The notes below the pieces were generated by a model. That model did not search any database. It saw only the letters and a program-made list of their open reading frames with translations, and had not been told where the DNA came from. Positions 54,033 to 64,000 of a DNA stretch of 64,000 bases are shown here, piece after piece; the stretch's first letter is position 1; every line of letters begins with the position of its first letter. The stretch is from positions 180,419 to 244,418 of the forward strand of contig JAHHGV010000005.1 in assembly GCA_019359695.1 (NCBI GenBank). The letters are read 5' to 3'. The position numbers and the translations under genes were made by a program. The stretch comes from Brasilonema angustatum HA4187-MV1 (GTDB taxonomy: Bacteria > Cyanobacteriota > Cyanobacteriia > Cyanobacteriales > Nostocaceae).

Positions 54033-54278
54033 CCAATTGTTTTATTGGTACAATATGTGAGAAGACATCCATAGATGACTGGAGAATTTGCCAAAATCTA
54101 TATCAAACAATTATTACCAATTTGACAATTAATTTTTGTATTTCTTCTGTCATAAACAACGATTAGAAAAAATAAATAGAAAAACAGTACTTTAAATTTT
54201 CTAAAAATAGCTATAAAGATAAGTAAATATTTTAGTGGAGAAGTTGACTATTCAAGATATTTTCGTACACTATGTATT

Positions 54279-55229
54279 ATGAGTATAATTACAAAAATAT
54301 TGATTATGATTTTTTCTCAACAAAAAGAAGTTTTATTTTCTTCCAAAGATCTATATCAATTGTTGAAAGTAGAACAGGAGGACATCATCAAAATTTTAAC
54401 AGAAAAAGAACTTGAGCAACAAAGCATAAATGGTGAAGTGTATATCAAAAAAGATGACTTTGAGAATTTTATAAATGAGCTTTGGCTATCTTTAGGTATT
54501 TCATATCAATATTATGAAATACCAGAACATTTAAAAAACTGCACATCTCCTTGGGCGGTTACATTAGTCAAAATGTATCAAGACAAATTTACTTGCCCTG
54601 ACTCCATATCACCAGAGCAAGGAGATTTTCTCAGAGCTTTAGTTTGTAATGTTGCACCGAAGAATATTTTAGAGATTGGTTGTTTTACTGGTGTGTCTAC
54701 AATTTGGTTGGCTGCTGGTTTAAAGCAAATAGGAAGTCAAGGCACTGTTCACTCGGTTGATTTATTTAATGATATTATTCCACTCCTACCTCATCATCGT
54801 GGATATTTAACTAATCCCCTTGAATACGCCCAGAAATCTGTAGATGCTGCTCAACTTTCACATCAAGTCAAGTTTTATAAAAAGAATTCTAAAGAAGTAG
54901 GAGAAAAAATTCATGAATTTCTCAGTGAGCCTATTGATTTTCTCTTCATTGATGGAGACCACACTGTAGAAGGATGTTTTAATGATTTTATGCTTTTTTA
55001 TCCACATGTCTCAGTTGGTGGATATATCGTTTTGCATGATATTAACCCAAAATATTGTGGTTGGGACGATCCAAGATACATTATTGATAAATTCATTAAA
55101 AAGTCTCCTCATTTTGATTTACTCGAAATTAGAACCAATCCAGTTAATTACGGTATGGCTGTTATTCGCAAATTGGCTGAAGACAGAACACTTTTATTGC
55201 GAAGTCAACTGACAAATGTAGGTATTTAG
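54279..55229 (+). CDS. SAM-dependent O-methyltransferase-like protein
   Basis: 316 residues. An N-terminal ~70-residue segment (LLKVEQEDIIKILTEKELEQ) looks like a small helical or excisionase-type DNA-binding unit. The methyltransferase core starts near 120: ILEIGCFTGVSTIWLAAGL is motif I, VHSVDLFND the second strand, and DFLFIDGDHTVEG the acidic motif IV (Methyltransf_24 / cephalosporin hydroxylase-like). HDINPKYCGWDDPR completes it. It might methylate the chain end of the surface polysaccharide, which would fit the Wzt carbohydrate-binding domain; that is inference. Confidence 0.82.
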   Translation: MSIITKILIMIFSQQKEVLFSSKDLYQLLKVEQEDIIKILTEKELEQQSINGEVYIKKDDFENFINELWLSLGISYQYYEIPEHLKNCTSPWAVTLVKMYQDKFTCPDSISPEQGDFLRALVCNVAPKNILEIGCFTGVSTIWLAAGLKQIGSQGTVHSVDLFNDIIPLLPHHRGYLTNPLEYAQKSVDAAQLSHQVKFYKKNSKEVGEKIHEFLSEPIDFLFIDGDHTVEGCFNDFMLFYPHVSVGGYIVLHDINPKYCGWDDPRYIIDKFIKKSPHFDLLEIRTNPVNYGMAVIRKLAEDRTLLLRSQLTNVGI

Positions 55230-55592
55230 CAAAGAATTAAAGATAAGCCATGAGGCAACTTCTTGAGAAAAAGAATTCTAAAGTTCATATATTCACACAA
55301 AAGTAAGGTTATAGACAAAAAATCATGTTTTGAAAACTACGTCATAATACATGACCGAATAAAGTCTAAAGTCTAAAGGATGAAGAATGAAATACGATAT
55401 ACTTCATCTAATACTTAATATTTCACACTTCATCCTTCAGATAAAAATTTGTCCAAACGATGGCTCTGAAGATATTGTCAAAAAGCAGGAGCGAAAAGCT
55501 TGTGATTTAAGTTTTTTTTATTTCTACTTTTTTAGAACTAGGTATTTTAAGTCTACAAATACGGTTAAACTCCCTATTATTGGAGTAAGGAG
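55230..55592. other. 363-base AT-rich gap, no gene
   Basis: It holds TAAAGTCTAAAGTCTAAAGG short direct repeats near 55361-55380 and a partial inverted repeat TCATCTAATACTTAATATTT. No credible coding frame. GGAGTAAGGAG near 55579-55590 is the ribosome site of the next gene. Confidence 0.5.
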
Positions 55593-56204
55593 ATGTCATC
55601 AGTAATGATTATTTTTCTTAATTCGATACTGCAAGATTGGCAAGTAAATAAAGAAACAAGCACCAAGTCACGTTTCATCTTATTGATGTTTAGATCTACA
55701 AAAATACTTGGTAATCTGCCCTTACCTTTTTTTTCTAAGTTTTATAGAATTTTATATCAGTTTTTAATTGAGTGGATATTAGGAGTTGACTTACCTTGGG
55801 ATACACAAGTAGGACAAAATTTAAAGCTCTTTCATTCTCACGGTTTGGTCGTCAATCATGAAACGATAATAGGTATGAATTGTACCTTGAGGCATTCAAC
55901 CACTATTGGAAATAAGATGCTGCAAGATGGTACACCCAGTGGCTCTCCAAAAATTGGAAATAACGTAGAAATAGGTTCCAATGTTGTGATTATTGGAGCG
56001 ATTACAGTTGGCGATCATGCAGTGATTGGAGCTGGTTCTGTTGTGGTGAAAGACGTTCCTAATCGTAGCGTCGTTGTAGGGAATCCAGCAAGAGTTATTC
56101 GCACACTCAATACCCCTTTATCTTTGATGAACAACGAATTACACCAAGCTTCAGAACTGACATCAGTATCAAATCACTCTAATACCGATAGTCTGTATAA
56201 ATAA
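55593..56204 (+). CDS. Serine O-acetyltransferase-like hexapeptide acyltransferase
   Basis: 203 residues. The left-handed beta-helix is clear from residue ~70: GVDLPWDTQVGQNLKLFHSH, the catalytic His in SHGLVVNH, then hexapeptides IGNNVEIGSNVVIIGAITVG and VIGAGSVVVKDVPNRSVVVG, ending NPARVIRTL. It is shorter than CysE at the N-terminus, like the CysE-type enzymes in glycan clusters that acetylate sugars. An AAGGAG ribosome site is nearby. It precedes a GT2 gene with 41 bases between. Confidence 0.88.
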   Translation: MSSVMIIFLNSILQDWQVNKETSTKSRFILLMFRSTKILGNLPLPFFSKFYRILYQFLIEWILGVDLPWDTQVGQNLKLFHSHGLVVNHETIIGMNCTLRHSTTIGNKMLQDGTPSGSPKIGNNVEIGSNVVIIGAITVGDHAVIGAGSVVVKDVPNRSVVVGNPARVIRTLNTPLSLMNNELHQASELTSVSNHSNTDSLYK

Positions 56205-56245
56205 TTTACTATTTTTGATTAGCAAAATGCTAAGGAATATCGAAA

Positions 56246-57202
56246 ATGGTCAAGGTTTCTGTTGTTATTCCGGCTTATAATGCGATGACCTACCTCCCTG
56301 AAACTGTGGAGAGTATTCTGAGGCAAACCTTTAATGATTTTGAAGTATTAATTATTAATGATGGTAGCGCAGACAACATTGTCGAATGGGTTTCTCAGCT
56401 AGTAGATCCACGAGTGAAACTGATTTCCCAAACAAATCAGGGCGTACCATTAGCACGCAACAAAGGTATTGCTAAGGCTCAAGGAGAGTATATAGCATTC
56501 TTGGACGCTGATGATTTGTGGGAGCCGACCATGCTAGAAAAACAAGTGGGTTGTCTGGAAAATAATCCTACAGTAGGCTTGGTGCATACTTGGATGGCTG
56601 TCATTGATGCACAAAGTCAGCCTACAGGTAGAGTCATGATCTCAAATGCTGAAGGTGATGTCTGGAAACAACTAGTTGTACAAAATACAGTACCTTCCTC
56701 TTCAGTCATGGTTCGTCGTGGTTGTTTTGACACTGTTGGGGGATTTGACCCAAATTTACGCAATATTGATGATTGGGATATGTGGATTCGCATTGCTGCT
56801 CGTTATCCCTTTGCAGTAATCAAAGAACCTTTAATGCACTATCGAATGCACCTAAACAATATGACCAAAAACTGGCAAGTGGTGGAAGAAGCTTTTGAGA
56901 TGATTATTGAGAAAGCATTCCGCTGTGCACCCCCCGAACTACTGTATTTAAAAAGCCGAAGCTATGGTCATGCCAACATGTTTTTAGCTTGGAAAGCCGT
57001 ACAAAGTGGTAATAGAGACTACAAGAAGGCGATTCATTTTCAGGAACAAGCGATCGCCCACTTCCCTTCGCTACGTTTCTCGGGCGAGTACTTTCGCTTG
57101 AGTTTGGCGATCGCAATGCTGCAATGGTTCGGCTCTAACGCTTACACTAAAATACTGTCGCTACTTTACGCTTTGCGCCGACGCATATTAAGTCTTACCT
57201 AA
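56246..57202 (+). CDS. Family 2 glycosyltransferase
   Basis: 318 residues, GT-A fold. VSVVIPAYNAMTYLPETVES is the start, LIINDGSADN and EYIAFLDADDLWEP hold the nucleotide-sugar Asp and the D-x-D metal motif. GGFDPNLRNIDDWDMWIR carries the ED/DD catalytic region. The C-terminal ~90 residues are helical (SRSYGHANMFLAWKAVQS). It adds one sugar, unknown, to a surface glycan. Confidence 0.92.
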   Translation: MVKVSVVIPAYNAMTYLPETVESILRQTFNDFEVLIINDGSADNIVEWVSQLVDPRVKLISQTNQGVPLARNKGIAKAQGEYIAFLDADDLWEPTMLEKQVGCLENNPTVGLVHTWMAVIDAQSQPTGRVMISNAEGDVWKQLVVQNTVPSSSVMVRRGCFDTVGGFDPNLRNIDDWDMWIRIAARYPFAVIKEPLMHYRMHLNNMTKNWQVVEEAFEMIIEKAFRCAPPELLYLKSRSYGHANMFLAWKAVQSGNRDYKKAIHFQEQAIAHFPSLRFSGEYFRLSLAIAMLQWFGSNAYTKILSLLYALRRRILSLT

Positions 57203-57319
57203 CAACACCGCACTTTTTGGATCAAGTGACTACAAAATATCGAACACTGGTCTTTATAACTTGACCTGCGTATTGGCAAACTATCCTAGTTGTTGTTAGC
57301 AGTAAAGGAGCATACTCAC

Positions 57320-58501
57320 TTGACGATCAACAAAGCTCGTAAGTATACGAGATTTTTACGACAACTAGGGCAGAATAAGCGTCACTTAAGCAATGTAACG
57401 CGGGTTTTCTTAACGATATTTTTGGTTAGCTTGCTGTTGTATCTAAGTTATGGTTCTAGCAGCGGCATTATGAGTATGAGTCAGAACACCAACCACATTG
57501 CCAAATCTACCACAACTCAAGGCAAACGCGACAAATGGCTGTGGCCTTTCGCATCCAATTCAATATGGAATATGCCGATTGGCTCCCGCGCAGTTTATCG
57601 ACCAGCAAATATTCAACAGGCAAAAAATGCTTTAGCAGATGAGGAATACTTTTACAAGCTCAAGACAAGCGATCCCCAACGTCCAGTTTACAGTCCTGGC
57701 AATTTTGGACCTGGACGCTGTACAGGCACTCAATCTATGGGAATTTCACTACCTGTGCCAGACAACTTAATTGTTCCAGATGCCACAAGTCAGCCATATT
57801 ATACACCCAACAACGCCTCAGCCTTTCTCATGCCCGATGGTAAAACTCTTGAGCAGTTTGAACCACTAGCACGCTGTACAGCAGGAGGATCTGTTCATGG
57901 GTGGCGTAACCCTTGGGGTGGCGTTGATATTTATGGCGACGGTATCAAAGGCGGACACCTCGGTTCGGGTCTCTCTTCTATTGGTGGATCTATTCGCAAA
58001 GGTGAACTCACAAAAAATCAACCAATCCGCCATGCATTAAAAGTTATTCTTTGGGGGGAAAAATACCTTTACTACTCTCGTGCTGTTCCAGGATATCGTT
58101 GGCCTGCCTACATTGCCGATAGCAAAGCCGCCAATCAATATCACGGTACTAACCCCAAGTTAGTGCAAGGGACGCTGTTGGCAATTCCCCGCAATGTCAC
58201 TGCCGCAAGATTAAAGCTGCAAACACCAGCAGCTCAAAAGCTGTTTCGAGCGTTACAAGACTATGGTGCTTACGTTGTTGATGATGCAGGTTGGGACGCA
58301 CATTACTTATGTCTAGAAAAAGGAGTTCTTGAAGAATTCCGCGCCACTTATGGTTATGATTTCCAAACTACTGGTGGGAAATTTTACGACGACTTTATGA
58401 AATTATTTAAAGCACTTTACATCGTCGATAACAACGCGCCGAAGAGTGTCGGTGGAGGTGGGACTCCACGAGTTTCCTTAGCACCCCCCATCGCCAACTG
58501 A
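57320..58501 (+). CDS. Membrane-anchored secreted protein of unknown function
   Basis: 393 residues from the TTG at 57320, chosen because AAAGGAG (57304-57310) is nine bases upstream; an earlier in-frame TTG at 57290 precedes that site. After a basic stretch there is one signal-anchor helix (VFLTIFLVSLLLYLSYG near 40), then a soluble extracytoplasmic part that begins WLWPFASNSIWNMPIGSRAV. It has GPGRCTGTQSMGISLPVPDN, then ARCTAGGSVHGWRNPWGGVD and GGHLGSGLSSIGGSIRKGEL, which look like turns of a beta-rich catalytic or carbohydrate-binding domain. I do not recognise a family. Being in a polysaccharide cluster it may act on glycans. Confidence 0.8.
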   Translation: MTINKARKYTRFLRQLGQNKRHLSNVTRVFLTIFLVSLLLYLSYGSSSGIMSMSQNTNHIAKSTTTQGKRDKWLWPFASNSIWNMPIGSRAVYRPANIQQAKNALADEEYFYKLKTSDPQRPVYSPGNFGPGRCTGTQSMGISLPVPDNLIVPDATSQPYYTPNNASAFLMPDGKTLEQFEPLARCTAGGSVHGWRNPWGGVDIYGDGIKGGHLGSGLSSIGGSIRKGELTKNQPIRHALKVILWGEKYLYYSRAVPGYRWPAYIADSKAANQYHGTNPKLVQGTLLAIPRNVTAARLKLQTPAAQKLFRALQDYGAYVVDDAGWDAHYLCLEKGVLEEFRATYGYDFQTTGGKFYDDFMKLFKALYIVDNNAPKSVGGGGTPRVSLAPPIAN

Positions 58502-58895
58502 CTTTCTCAAAAGAAAGAGAAATGGGCATTTTCATGAGTTTACGGTAACTCATGATTTGCATTCAGGACTTACGCAAAGTTATGGAAAAACGAACCACAT
58601 AGACGCGGAGCGGCTTCCCGCAGGGTAGAACGCAAAGGACACGTTCGCGTAGCGTGCGCCTTAGCGCATAGAAAAGAGGTTAAGAAGAGTTTTTGCGTAA
58701 GTCGTGGCAAATAAAAGTTGATATGCACGTTGCATTCATACAGAAAATTTTCCCTTTCCCTCTGCCTATCTCTTCCTCTGTGTCCTCTGCGCCTCTGCGG
58801 TTTTTTATTCTCTCTAAACACAAAACGCTGATCTGAACTTGCAAATCATTGCTTGGTGCTTATAGATATCCAAATACAAAAAAGGTGGAATTTAA
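58502..58895. repeat. 394-base gap with GACGCGGAGCGGC dispersed repeat
   Basis: It contains ACATAGACGCGGAGCGGCTT with CCCGCAGGGTAGAACGCAAA and GTAGCGTGCGCC, and later CTCTGTGTCCTCTGCGCCTC, the two arms of a repeat widespread in filamentous cyanobacteria. It has no gene. AAAAGGTGGA (58880-58889) serves the next gene. Confidence 0.65.
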
Positions 58896-60017
58896 ATGTT
58901 TGATTACTTAATTGTTGGCGCAGGATTTGCAGGAAGCGTCCTTGCCGAAAGACTAGCAAGTCAGTCTGGAAAAAAGGTTCTGATTGTTGACAAACGTCCT
59001 CATATTGGCGGCAACGCCTACGACCACTACGACGATTCAGGCATACTCGTACACAGATACGGTCCCCACATCTTTCATACCAACTCCCGCGAAGTCTTTG
59101 AGTATCTTTCCTTCTTCACCGAGTGGCGACCTTACGAACACCGCGTTCTGGCTAGCGTAGATGGTCAACTTGTGCCCATCCCGATTAACCTTGATACTGT
59201 CAATCGGTTATATGGATTGAATCTCACCTCGTTCCAACTGGATGAGTTCTTCGCTTCAGTCGCTGAGCAAAAAGACTACATTCGCACCTCTGAAGATGTG
59301 GTGGTGAGCAAAGTTGGTCGAGAATTGTACGAGAAATTTTTCCGTGGCTACACCCGTAAGCAATGGGGACTTGATCCATCGGAACTCGACAGATCAGTCA
59401 CCGCCCGTGTACCTACCCGCACAAACCGCGACGATCGCTATTTCACAGACACTTATCAAGCAATGCCTCTACATGGTTATACGCGGATGTTTGAGAAGAT
59501 GTTGTCTCACCCCAACATCAAGATTATGCTCAACACCGATTATCGCGAGATTCAAGAGGCAATCGCCTACCGCGAAATGATCTACACAGGTCCCATCGAC
59601 GAGTTCTTCGATTACCGCTATGGCAAACTTCCCTACCGTTCCCTAGAGTTCAAGCATGAAACGCTAAACAAACCTCTGCATCAGCCTGCACCAGTGATAA
59701 ATTACCCCAACGAACATCCATACACCCGCGTCACTGAGTTCAAGTACCTGACGGGACAGGAACACCTTAAAACTAGTATTGTCTACGAGTACCCGCAAGC
59801 GGAAGGAGATCCCTACTACCCCATACCGCGCCCAGAAAACGCTGAAATCTACAAACAATACAAGGCACTAGCTGACGCAACCCCAAGCGTGCATTTCGTG
59901 GGACGGTTGGCAACCTACAAGTATTACAATATGGATCAAGTTGTCGCTCAGGCACTAACAGTCTACTCCCAGCTTGTTCAACGGGTACTGATATCAAGTT
60001 CGCTTAATCACTTATAA
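58896..60017 (+). CDS. glf: UDP-galactopyranose mutase
   Basis: 373 residues, the usual length. This FAD enzyme interconverts UDP-galactopyranose and UDP-galactofuranose. FAD site DYLIVGAGFAGSVLAERLA and VDKRPHIGGNAYDHYDDSG; the flavin-side HRYGPHIFHTNSREV; substrate-binding FRGYTRKQWGLDPSEL; and the C-terminal VGRLATYKYYNMDQVVAQAL, where the second FAD contact and active-site loop lie. It implies galactofuranose in the surface glycan made by this region. Confidence 0.97.
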   Translation: MFDYLIVGAGFAGSVLAERLASQSGKKVLIVDKRPHIGGNAYDHYDDSGILVHRYGPHIFHTNSREVFEYLSFFTEWRPYEHRVLASVDGQLVPIPINLDTVNRLYGLNLTSFQLDEFFASVAEQKDYIRTSEDVVVSKVGRELYEKFFRGYTRKQWGLDPSELDRSVTARVPTRTNRDDRYFTDTYQAMPLHGYTRMFEKMLSHPNIKIMLNTDYREIQEAIAYREMIYTGPIDEFFDYRYGKLPYRSLEFKHETLNKPLHQPAPVINYPNEHPYTRVTEFKYLTGQEHLKTSIVYEYPQAEGDPYYPIPRPENAEIYKQYKALADATPSVHFVGRLATYKYYNMDQVVAQALTVYSQLVQRVLISSSLNHL

Positions 60018-60483
60018 ATTCCGAAACATCCCACCCGCAAAACCTCACCCTGCCCTGTCGGGCATCCCTCTCCTTTAAGGAGAGGGAAAGATTTTAGCGC
60101 CGATTCAAGCGAGGGTGAGGTGAAAACGATCTGGTGTGTACACGGTATCATTCAGGCGAAACCTCACCTTGCCCTGTTATACCATTTCACGAAATCCTTG
60201 ATACAAATGATTAGTCTCTAATTCTTTCTCCCCTGCTCCTCTGCTCCTCTGCTCCTCTGCTGCCTATTTGTATCAACCTTAAAGTGAAACGGTATTAGGC
60301 CTTTTTTGTTTGAGAAGATGGAGCGCTCAGTCGAACGCTTGACGCTGCGCGTATCGCAACTTGATTATGATATACATTATTAGTGGTTTGCCATGTATAC
60401 AAAGAAGATGAACAAACCATTCGGATCTTTTCGGCTCGTAGGGCAAAGAAGGCAGAGCAACAACAATATCAGAGTTTTCTTTT
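60018..60483. repeat. 466-base gap with CCTCACCCTGCCCTG repeat
   Basis: 60041-60120 is a copy, in opposite orientation, of the unit repeated at 63081-63309 (AACCTCACCCTGCCCTGTCG, CTCTCCTTTAAGGAGAGGG, GCGAGGGTGAGG). At 60235-60262 is a CTGCTCCT tandem (three units). Beyond that the promoter of the next small gene should lie near 60400. No gene is present. Confidence 0.7.
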
Positions 60484-60702
60484 ATGAAAGATGAGTATGA
60501 TTTCTCCCAATCTGTGAAGAACCCTTATATCAAGAAGCTTAAGAAGCAAGTCACAATTCGGCTGGAAGAGAATGTTGTTGACTACTTTAAGGGTTTAGCT
60601 GAGGAAACAGGGATTTCTTACCAAAGCTTGATTAATTTATATTTACAGGATTGTGTAAAATCGCAGCGGAAGCCTTCATTGGAATGGGTGCGTGAAGCCT
60701 AA
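60484..60702 (+). CDS. BrnA/CopG-like small antitoxin-type protein (orphan)
   Basis: 72 residues. VTIRLEENVVDYFKGLAEET and GISYQSLINLYLQDCV form a ribbon-helix-helix as in BrnA (COG5304/DUF4415). The N-terminus KDEYDFSQSVKNPYIKKLKK is typical of cyanobacterial members. No toxin gene (BrnT) lies on either side. It may regulate transcription on its own or answer a toxin elsewhere. Confidence 0.8.
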   Translation: MKDEYDFSQSVKNPYIKKLKKQVTIRLEENVVDYFKGLAEETGISYQSLINLYLQDCVKSQRKPSLEWVREA

Positions 60703-60818
60703 TACCGCTCCCTTGGAATTCAATCCGGGACTGCGTCCCGCTGCGCTAACAAAATTAAAAATTGTAAGATAGCCGGAGATTTAAACCCCGGCTATAAAAA
60801 CATAAACCCGTGAGAGTG

Positions 60819-61196
60819 TCAACGTACGTACACCCGTTGACCTCCATATCTGTTGTATCGCCGAACTGGTCGATACACTCGTTGAACACGCGATCGCCGA
60901 ATTGGTCGAACACGATATCGCCGACGAGGTCCTATTATGATTCTTCTGCGAACTCGGGGTCGTCTGTTGTATCTTTGAGCAACTACTAAGGGTTGCTCTC
61001 CAACTGTGTTTATCTCTGGTTCTGAACTTTGCTGTCCAGAACCATTGTTGAAATGGTTCTCATTTAACTGAGCTGCTTGAACAGATAAAGACGGGGAACC
61101 TACAGCAAACACCAATATCGCTGTGGTGAATAACTTCTGTATCCCTTTTGCCTGGAAAATAGGAAGAGAAGACAGGAAAAATTTATTATTAGCCAT
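60819..61196 (-). CDS. Secreted arginine-rich basic protein
   Basis: 125 residues. A signal peptide (IQKLFTTAILVFAVGSPSLS, cleavage near VQAAQ) is followed by a polar spacer and a strongly basic tail: RYNRRPRVRRRIIIGPRRRY, then VRPIRRSRVQRVYRPVRRYN. No family recognised. The tail would bind polyanions such as sulfated exopolysaccharide or nucleic acid; inference only. The gene is convergent with the small antitoxin-like gene. Confidence 0.75.
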   Translation of the reverse strand: MANNKFFLSSLPIFQAKGIQKLFTTAILVFAVGSPSLSVQAAQLNENHFNNGSGQQSSEPEINTVGEQPLVVAQRYNRRPRVRRRIIIGPRRRYRVRPIRRSRVQRVYRPVRRYNRYGGQRVYVR

Positions 61197-61358
61197 TGTA
61201 AATCTCTTTATTAGGCGAGATACCTAAACATATCGCTAGTTGACACTTTTGCGGAACCTAGCTTAAGTAAGATTCAAGCTACAAGAGATTCAACCAGAAG
61301 AAGGAAATTAAAATTCAGCTGGAGGTTGTTGCAGCAACATCTGCTTAAGTAGTGTTAG

Positions 61359-63038
<1,680 letters not shown>

Positions 63039-63400
63039 TATTAGAAGGAACCTCACCCTCGCTTTTAGCTGCGCTAAAATCTTTCCCTCTCCTTTATAAG
63101 GAGAGGGATGCCCGACAGGGCAGGGTGAGGTTCCCAAACTAGGCAAGGAACGAGAAATGATCTCAAAGTAGCATCCACTTTCACTATACCCATGTATCGC
63201 ACTTTCCCTCTCCTTTATAAGGAGAGGGATGCCCGACAGGGCAGGGTGAGGTTCCCAAGTCTCCTTTATAAGGAGAGGGATGCCCGACAGGGCAGGGTGA
63301 GGTTCCCAAGCTCGGCAAGAAAATGTACACTTTTATTGCTCGCTAGCTTGTTCAGTAAGCAATTTGGCAAAATAAGACCATCGCGTATTGAAAAAACCTG
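63039..63400. repeat. Three direct copies of a CTCTCCTTTATAAGGAGAGG-containing unit
   Basis: The unit CTTTCCCTCTCCTTTATAAG continues with GAGAGGGATGCCCGACAGGG and CAGGGTGAGGTTCCCAA. Copies are at 63081-63137, 63202-63258 and, lacking the first bases, 63261-63309. Each has the palindrome CCCTCTCCTTTATAAGGAGA-GGG. An inverted relative is at 60041-60120. Short frames across it are repeat-encoded. Confidence 0.85.
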
Positions 63401-63895
63401 ATGTTTGTGGGTACAGTTCTCCGTAATTGCTACAAAATTGTCAGACTGCTAGGAAATGGTGGTTTTGGTGATACTTATCTGGCAGAAAATTTGGATTTAC
63501 CTGGACATCCATTGTGTGTTGTCAAACATCTTAAACCAAAAGACCCGAACCCAGCTGTTTTACAAATAGCTAGACGACTGTTTGAAAGTGAAGCACAGGT
63601 TTTATATAAATTAGGTTGTGAAAACAACCAGATTCCTAGGCTGTTTGCTCACTTTGAGGAAAATGGTGAATTCTATCTGGTGCAGGAATATATTGAAGGA
63701 AATGATTTAAGTAGTGAAGTTATAGCTGGTAAGAGGTGGAGTGAACAGGAAGTCACTCAACTTTTGCGAGAGATTTTAGAAATTCTAACAGTTGTTCACA
63801 GGCAAAATATTATCCACCGAGATATCAAGCCGGAAAATCTTATGCGTCGTCAAGATGGCAAGATAATATTGATTGGTGCGATTCGTTGTGAGTGA
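63401..63895 (+). pseudogene. Truncated Ser/Thr protein kinase
   Basis: 164 residues of the N-terminal two thirds of a Hanks-type kinase: LLGNGGFGDTYLAEN (P-loop), CVVKHL with the ATP lysine, and the catalytic loop IIHRDIKPENLM. The next motif should be LIDFG, but the text reads IILIGAIRCE and stops at 63895, so the DF of DFG is missing and the C-lobe is gone. What follows to 64000 shows no kinase sequence. Inactive as a kinase; it could at most be a fragment. Confidence 0.82.
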
Positions 63896-64000
63896 ATCTC
63901 GGTAATCAGTCCGTAAATAAACTCACCAATTAACCACATAAGTGGGAAATTGAACTCCAGTTGGAATGTAGGTGAAAACCCTACCCTCTAAACTCAAGAG

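Overview
The window is chromosomal DNA of a filamentous, probably heterocyst-forming (Nostocales-type) cyanobacterium. The grounds are two IsiA/CP43-like chlorophyll antenna genes, frequent GCGATCGC (HIP1) octamers, heptamer STRR repeats of the AGTGAAC/ATAACTG kind, many small dispersed palindromic repeats that sit inside coding genes, and a multi-gene CRISPR type III locus with a reverse transcriptase. I cannot name the species.

Layout. 1-13 kb: the 3' end of an NRPS gene (A-PCP-TE), a large DUF4347/beta-propeller/DUF4114 secreted-type protein, a Tat-exported multicopper oxidase, the two glutathione-dependent formaldehyde detoxification enzymes with a DUF1016 nuclease between them, a valine-pyruvate-type aminotransferase and rimM. 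13.4-34.3 kb is a defence region: CRISPR array 1, a WYL-domain CRISPR-associated protein, a SpoT-like HD hydrolase, a reverse transcriptase whose frame runs into cas1 through an A9 tract, cas2, CRISPR array 2 with the same repeat, toxin-antitoxin genes and debris, a NYN nuclease with a membrane partner, a three-gene ubiquitin-like system (ThiS-like Ubl, E2-like, JAB-E1 fusion), a csx3-type ring nuclease fused to a P-loop domain, and a Cmr (type III-B) operon cmr2-3-4-5-6. 34.5-38.7 kb: a broken CP43-like gene, isiA, a second CP43-like gene, a Cys-rich membrane protein and a gap gene. 38.9-41.3 kb: a GT-C glycosyltransferase and a repeat-rich gap. 41.3-47.5 kb: a GC-rich, probably acquired island with a LysR regulator, three NTF2/SnoaL-like genes (a fourth is decayed), an aldehyde dehydrogenase and a gamma-resorcylate-decarboxylase-like amidohydrolase. 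48-63 kb: surface-polysaccharide genes (GT4, Wzt/Wzm ABC exporter, methyltransferase, serine-acetyltransferase-like enzyme, GT2, UDP-galactopyranose mutase, phosphoglucomutase), a ParB-like gene and small genes. The window ends in a truncated Ser/Thr kinase.

How it fits together. Cas1, Cas2 and the RT would write spacers, possibly from RNA, into the two arrays. The Cmr complex would use the crRNAs. Cas10 keeps a GGDD motif and so could make cyclic oligoadenylate, which the Csx3 protein would degrade. I see no cas6, no cmr1 and no CARF effector here, so these must be elsewhere or be replaced. The Ubl/E2/JAB-E1 operon lies between the adaptation and interference modules and is bounded by two copies of one MITE-like element.

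The strongest unexplained signals are three. First, a 13-nt element occurs three times (one inverted, two direct) in each CRISPR leader and changes coordinately between the two leaders. Second, the RT and Cas1 frames are joined through an A9 slippery run. Third, the Ubl system is embedded in a type III locus, and the Ubl C-terminus is encoded by an STRR repeat.
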